The notes beneath the pieces were generated by a model. It was not told the DNA's origin. It ran no database searches and saw only the letters and a list, made by a program, of their open reading frames with translations. Positions 15,231 to 18,582 of a DNA stretch of 18,582 nt are shown piece after piece. Source of the DNA: Gammaproteobacteria bacterium (GTDB lineage Bacteria; Pseudomonadota; Gammaproteobacteria; Chromatiales; Chromatiaceae). The stretch is from contig JAJRUY010000304.1 of NCBI GenBank assembly GCA_024277555.1, forward strand, positions 1 to 18,582, written 5' to 3'. The first letter of the stretch is position 1, and each line of letters opens with the position of its first letter. The translations under genes and the position numbers were made by a program.

Positions 15231-16583
15231 CTAGTGACTGAGGGTTCTTAACAGGTTTTTATAATCTTCCGCAATACGGGTATCCGTCTCCTTTAATTCA
15301 TTGATTTTGCGGGTAGCGTAAAGAACGGTAGTGTGGTCCTTTCCACCAAAGGCGTTGCCGATTTCCGGCAGGCTGTGGTTGGTAAGCTCCTTGGCCAGGG
15401 CCATGGCGATCTGCCTGGGGCGGGCAATGGTGCGGCTGCGGTTTTTTGACAACATATCGGAGCCGCGTATCTTGTAATAGTCTGATACTATCTTTTGTAT
15501 GTTTTCGATTGTAATTACCTTATCCTGTGCGGCGATCATGTCGCGCAGGGCTTCCTTGGCAAAATCCAGGGTGATGGGTCTGCCGGTAAACTGGGAGTTG
15601 GCCACTACCCGGCGCAGGGCTCCTTCCAGTTCCCGGATATTGGAGCGAACCCGCTGCCCCATGAAGAAGGCGACTTCGCTGGGTAGCTCCACGGCGAACA
15701 GTTTTTGCGCCTTGTTCATCAGAATGGCAACCCGGGTTTCCAGATCAGGTGGTTCAATGGCGACAGTCAAACCCCAGCCAAAGCGGGATTTGAGGCGGTC
15801 TTCCAGACCATCGACTTCCTTTGGAAAGCGGTCGCTGGTGAGGATGATCTGCTGCTGGGATTCGAACAAGGCATTGAATGTATGGAAAAATTCCTCTTGG
15901 GAACGCTCCTTGCCCGCGAAAAATTGCACATCGTCGATAAGCAGGGCATTCACCGAGCGCATGCGCTGCTTGAAGGCATCTATGGTGTTGTGCTGTAGCG
16001 CCTTGACCATTTCGGTAACGAACCCTTCCGAGTGCAGGTAAAGCACCTTGTAGTGTGGGGTCTGTTTGGCGATGAGGTTGCCAATGGCGTGAAGCAGATG
16101 GGTTTTTCCCAGTCCGGTGCCGCCATAGATAAACAGGGGATTGTAGGCGGTACCTGGTGATTCCCCGATCTGCATACCGGCGGCTCGCGCCAGCTGATTG
16201 GATTTTCCCTCTATATAATTTTCAAAGGTAAAGGAACGGTTGATGTTGATAAGTAAGTCTTCACTATCATGATTATTATTAGTCTTATCGTGTTTTACTA
16301 CTGAAGCCCGAGTTGTTTCTGTGGCCGCTCCGGGTTTCCTTGAAGAGCCGATTTCCAGCCTTACCCTGGGTGTGTCATCACTGTCATATTCCAGCAAATA
16401 GGATTCGATATTGTGCAGGTAATGCTTTTTCACCCAGTCCAGTACGAAAGCATTGGGCGCAAACAGCTGCAAGGTTCCAGAGGGCTGGGTGTTGGGGATC
16501 TGCAGCGGCCGAATCCAGGTATTGAACTGTTGTGGGGGGAGCTCGCTTTCCAGGCGCGCCAAGCAATAATTCCAGTGTTCCAC
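15231..16583 (-). CDS. dnaA: Chromosomal replication initiator protein DnaA
   Basis: DnaA binds DnaA boxes, melts the origin and helps load DnaB helicase. The 450 residues show domain I (residues ~1-75, beginning EHWNYCLARLE), a linker, and the AAA+ domain III with Walker A GGTGLGKT at 154-161 and Walker B LLIDD at 214-218. The C-terminal DNA-binding domain IV carries the signature GGKDHTTVLYA. The start is GTG at 16583 because domain I begins there at the expected distance; a nearby ATG on that strand is out of frame. A consensus DnaA box at 16756-16764, about 170 bases upstream, is placed for autoregulation. It leads the leftward dnaN-recF-gyrB cluster. Confidence 0.99.
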   Translation of the reverse strand: MEHWNYCLARLESELPPQQFNTWIRPLQIPNTQPSGTLQLFAPNAFVLDWVKKHYLHNIESYLLEYDSDDTPRVRLEIGSSRKPGAATETTRASVVKHDKTNNNHDSEDLLININRSFTFENYIEGKSNQLARAAGMQIGESPGTAYNPLFIYGGTGLGKTHLLHAIGNLIAKQTPHYKVLYLHSEGFVTEMVKALQHNTIDAFKQRMRSVNALLIDDVQFFAGKERSQEEFFHTFNALFESQQQIILTSDRFPKEVDGLEDRLKSRFGWGLTVAIEPPDLETRVAILMNKAQKLFAVELPSEVAFFMGQRVRSNIRELEGALRRVVANSQFTGRPITLDFAKEALRDMIAAQDKVITIENIQKIVSDYYKIRGSDMLSKNRSRTIARPRQIAMALAKELTNHSLPEIGNAFGGKDHTTVLYATRKINELKETDTRIAEDYKNLLRTLSH

Positions 16584-16921
16584 TTTACAACCATTGCCTC
16601 ACAGGTAAATTGCCAGAGGGTGCGTCAATGTTTTTCTCCGCTCTGCTGTAGCTGTTCATAACTGATTTCCACCAGCAGAATAAGGCGGCATCAGGTAACT
16701 GCGTCGATGCTTTTTTCTGCTTGAAGGGTGAAGAGTCTACTCTCCTGCTGAAAAGTTATCCACAGGCAAAAGCGATTATTTGTGTTATGTCAATAAACGC
16801 CGGAATTGTTGATAAAGATTGACATTGCACTTCAAATAGACTAGATTTGCCCGTCTTTTTCGTGGCAGCAGTTTTGGCTTTCATTACTGCTGTGAATGCA
16901 TCAGGATTTTGGTACAAACTC
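16584..16921. other. rpmH-dnaA gap, candidate chromosomal origin region
   Basis: This 338-base divergent gap has no gene and is the oriC position in Pseudomonas-type genomes; genes on both sides diverge from it. It holds one exact DnaA box (TTATCCACA, 16756-16764) and two one-mismatch boxes (TGTTCATAA, 16653-16661; TGTTGATAA, around 16808-16816). It also holds TTGACA hexamers facing both ways, at 16788-16793 on the minus strand and at 16819-16824 on the plus strand. The box count is modest, so assignment as oriC rests mostly on gene order. Confidence 0.5.
16819..16847 (+). promoter_or_regulatory. Promoter of rpmH-rnpA
   Basis: A perfect -35 TTGACA (16819-16824) is followed after 17 bases by TAGATT (16842-16847, 4 of 6 matches to TATAAT). 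The transcript would start near 16854 and have a leader of about 68 bases before the rpmH ATG. Confidence 0.6.
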
Positions 16922-17056
16922 ATGAAACGTACATTTCAACCCAGTAATCTCAAGCGTGCCCGCACCCACGGCTTTCGTGCGCGCATGGCAACCAAGGGCG
17001 GGCGCAAGGTGATCAATGCACGCCGTGCCAAAGGCCGCACACGTCTTACACCCTGA
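16922..17056 (+). CDS. rpmH: 50S ribosomal protein L34
   Basis: L34 is a small basic protein of the large ribosomal subunit. The 44-residue product (MKRTFQPSNLKRARTHGF..., ending KGRTRLTP) matches the family along its whole length. An open frame extends 25 codons further upstream, but ATG 16922 is the universal start of the family. An AGGA lies about 15 bases upstream, which is farther than ideal. The stop codon overlaps the rnpA reading frame, the usual tight rpmH-rnpA arrangement. Confidence 0.98.
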   Translation: MKRTFQPSNLKRARTHGFRARMATKGGRKVINARRAKGRTRLTP

Positions 17057-17430
17057 GTCAGAAGCCTATTTCGAAGCTGGGGTTTCCTCGCCATGTACGC
17101 TTGCTCTCGGCAGAGGACTACAAAAAGGTTTTTGCGCAGTCCGTTCGATCTACAGATCGGTATTTCACTGTGCTTGCGCAGCATGATGAGCACCGGAAGC
17201 AGGCTCGTCTGGGGCTGGCGGTAGCAAAAAAGCATGTTCGCCGGGCGGTAGATCGCAATCGAATCAAGCGCCTGTTGCGGGAAAGTTTCCGCCATCACCA
17301 GCAGCAACTCAAAGGGCTGGATCTGGTGGTACTGGTAAAACCGGGTATTCACAAGGCGGACAATGACGCGCTTTTCCAGTCGCTGGAAAGGCACTGGAAA
17401 CGCCTGAGTAGTCAAAGAGCCTGTGATTAA
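17053..17430 (+). CDS. rnpA: Ribonuclease P protein component
   Basis: RnpA is the protein cofactor of RNase P, which trims tRNA 5' ends. The conserved core AVAKKHVRRAVDRNRIKRLLRESFR (in two halves AVAKKHVRRAV and DRNRIKRLLRESF) is intact. The start is unusual. The first standard in-frame start is TTG 17101, which removes the conserved KLGFPRHVR block that aligns with the E. coli N terminus (KLAFPREL). No ATG, GTG or TTG lies in frame between there and rpmH. Candidates that keep the block are CTG 17053, which overlaps the rpmH stop as CTGA and would suit coupled translation, and ATT 17068, which aligns with the E. coli first residue. I use 17053 provisionally; the true start is uncertain. Confidence 0.85.
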   Translation: MSQKPISKLGFPRHVRLLSAEDYKKVFAQSVRSTDRYFTVLAQHDEHRKQARLGLAVAKKHVRRAVDRNRIKRLLRESFRHHQQQLKGLDLVVLVKPGIHKADNDALFQSLERHWKRLSSQRACD

Positions 17431-17433
17431 GTC

Positions 17434-17493
17434 ATGAACTTGCATCTTGCGCCCAGACTGGTTCTGTGGCTCCTGAAATTCCATCCAGACTGA
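17434..17493 (+). pseudogene. Short 19-codon frame where yidD would normally lie
   Basis: The 75-base rnpA-yidC gap contains only ATG 17434 to TGA at 17491-17493, encoding MNLHLAPRLVLWLLKFHPD. Gammaproteobacteria usually have yidD (about 70-85 codons) here. The LLKFHP end loosely recalls the ILRCHP motif of YidD, so this may be a deletion remnant, but such short similarity could be chance. Confidence 0.2.
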
Positions 17494-17505
17494 TTCCTTA
17501 TACAT

Positions 17506-18582
17506 ATGGACAACATACGATTAATCCTCATTCTGGCGCTGGCCTATACGGGCTTTCTCCTGTGGCAGGCATGGCAGGAAGATTATGTCCACACAGCCCC
17601 CCAGGGGGTTCAAACTGCGCAGGAAGCAACCACCACTTCTCCAGGGGGTGTGGATCAATCTGTGCCGCAGGTGCCAGCTGTTACCAACATCGATGGTGCT
17701 GTCCCACAGGCAAGCAAACCAACGGAAGCGGGCAAGCCAGCGTTAAATGGCCAGCTGGTCACGGTGACTACCGATACCCTGAAGCTGAGCATCGATACCC
17801 GCGGCGGCACCATTGTCGAAACCCTGTTGCTTAAATATCCGGTATCCATCAAGCAACCAGATGTGAAATATCGCCTGATGAGCCGTTCGCCGGATGATTT
17901 CTTCATTTCCCAGAACGGTCTCCTCGGTGCGGCAGACCAGGAAGTGCCCACGCACGAATCTATCTTCACCAGCAGCCAGTCCAGCTATCAGCTAGAAGAA
18001 GGCCAGGAGCAGCTGGTTGTGGATCTGGTCTGGACCAACAGTGCAGGGGTGAAGGTTACCAAGCGCTACCGCTTTACCCAGGGCAGCCACAGGGTTGACC
18101 TGGAAAACATCGTAGAGAATGCCTCTCCCACATCCTGGCAGGTACGGGAGTATCGGCAGCTGCAGCGGGGCGAGCCTGTATCCAAGGGCAGTGTTTTCAT
18201 GATGACCGCTTTCACCGGCGGCGTGGCCTGGGATCCGGAAGACAAGTATCAGAAATATGATTTTGGCGATCTGGCGGATGGAAAGCTGAACAAGGAAGTC
18301 ACGGACGGCTGGATAGCCATGATCCAGCATTATTTCGTGGCTGCCATGGTTCCACCACGTAAAGAACCAAGGCACTTCTACAGCAAGGGCCTGGCCAATG
18401 GCCATTATGTCATCGGCGCATATACTCCTGCTGTAAATGTAGCGCCCGGATCCAGCCATACCTTTGGCGGCGTGATCTATATGGGCCCCAAAGACCAGGA
18501 AGATCTGGCGGCCATTGCCGAAGGACTGGATCTGGTGGTGGACTATGGCTGGCTCACCATCCTGGCCAAGCCCATGTATGAA
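17506..18582 (+). CDS. yidC: Membrane protein insertase YidC (5' part, cut by window edge)
   Basis: YidC inserts and folds inner-membrane proteins, alone or with SecYEG. The first 359 codons are present with no stop; E. coli YidC has 548 residues, so the C-terminal five-helix insertase core lies beyond the window. The visible part is the N-terminal membrane segment (MDNIRLILILALAYTGFLLW), a Pro/Gln/Thr-rich linker to about residue 80, and the Gram-negative periplasmic domain. It ends with VDYGWLTILAKPMYE, which corresponds to VDYGWLWFISQP before the second membrane span. The start ATG 17506 fits the family. It follows rnpA on the same strand. Confidence 0.96.
   Translation, partial: MDNIRLILILALAYTGFLLWQAWQEDYVHTAPQGVQTAQEATTTSPGGVDQSVPQVPAVTNIDGAVPQASKPTEAGKPALNGQLVTVTTDTLKLSIDTRGGTIVETLLLKYPVSIKQPDVKYRLMSRSPDDFFISQNGLLGAADQEVPTHESIFTSSQSSYQLEEGQEQLVVDLVWTNSAGVKVTKRYRFTQGSHRVDLENIVENASPTSWQVREYRQLQRGEPVSKGSVFMMTAFTGGVAWDPEDKYQKYDFGDLADGKLNKEVTDGWIAMIQHYFVAAMVPPRKEPRHFYSKGLANGHYVIGAYTPAVNVAPGSSHTFGGVIYMGPKDQEDLAAIAEGLDLVVDYGWLTILAKPMYE

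Noticed and set aside
17093..17095. ATG just before the rnpA core as the rnpA start
   Set aside because: It is out of frame with the conserved RnpA sequence.
1..18582. CRISPR arrays, tRNA or rRNA genes
   Set aside because: No regularly spaced direct repeats, cloverleaf-like segments or rRNA-like stretches were seen on reading either strand.

Overview
This window reads as a chromosomal replication-origin neighbourhood of a gammaproteobacterium. The core gene order matches the Pseudomonas-type origin region. On the right, rpmH-rnpA-yidC run rightward. Diverging from them, dnaA-dnaN-recF-gyrB run leftward. Beyond gyrB, plsC, gmhB and glyS-glyQ form an operon pointing back toward gyrB. Codon use, a lipid A-type heptose gene, an outer-membrane-type lipoprotein and a c-type cytochrome all fit a Gram-negative host. 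The genus cannot be named from this sequence; a sulfur-oxidising or Chromatiales/Thiotrichales-like lineage is only a guess.

Layout from left to right. (1) 72-145: end of a dispersed repeat abutting the last gene. (2) 152-2886, minus: a TAXI-type TRAP transporter (fused permease plus periplasmic receptor). (3) 3125-4413, plus: a trypsin-fold protease overlapped by a small lipoprotein gene; the two share a similar small domain. (4) 4592-9225, plus: glyQ-glyS-mazG-like-gmhB-plsC, with 4-base or very short overlaps and gaps, behind a good -10 box. (5) 9262-9771: an exported c-type cytochrome of cytochrome c' character. (6) 9788-10168: two small inverted-repeat elements, one inserted in the terminal CTAG of the other, followed by three consensus DnaA boxes at 10186-10227. 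(7) 10233-16583, minus: gyrB, recF, dnaN, dnaA. (8) 16584-16921: rpmH-dnaA gap, the classical oriC position. (9) 16922-18582, plus: rpmH, rnpA, and yidC cut by the window edge.

The core genes cover replication initiation (DnaA), the sliding clamp (DnaN), gap repair (RecF), supercoiling (GyrB), ribosome and RNase P parts (RpmH, RnpA) and membrane insertion (YidC). The most notable signals are not ordinary genes: two parS-like ParB-binding palindromes inside recF; DnaA boxes in three places (downstream of gyrB, dnaA-dnaN gap, rpmH-dnaA gap); an rnpA with no standard start codon covering its conserved N terminus; apparent loss of yidD; nested miniature mobile elements; and the protease-lipoprotein pair.
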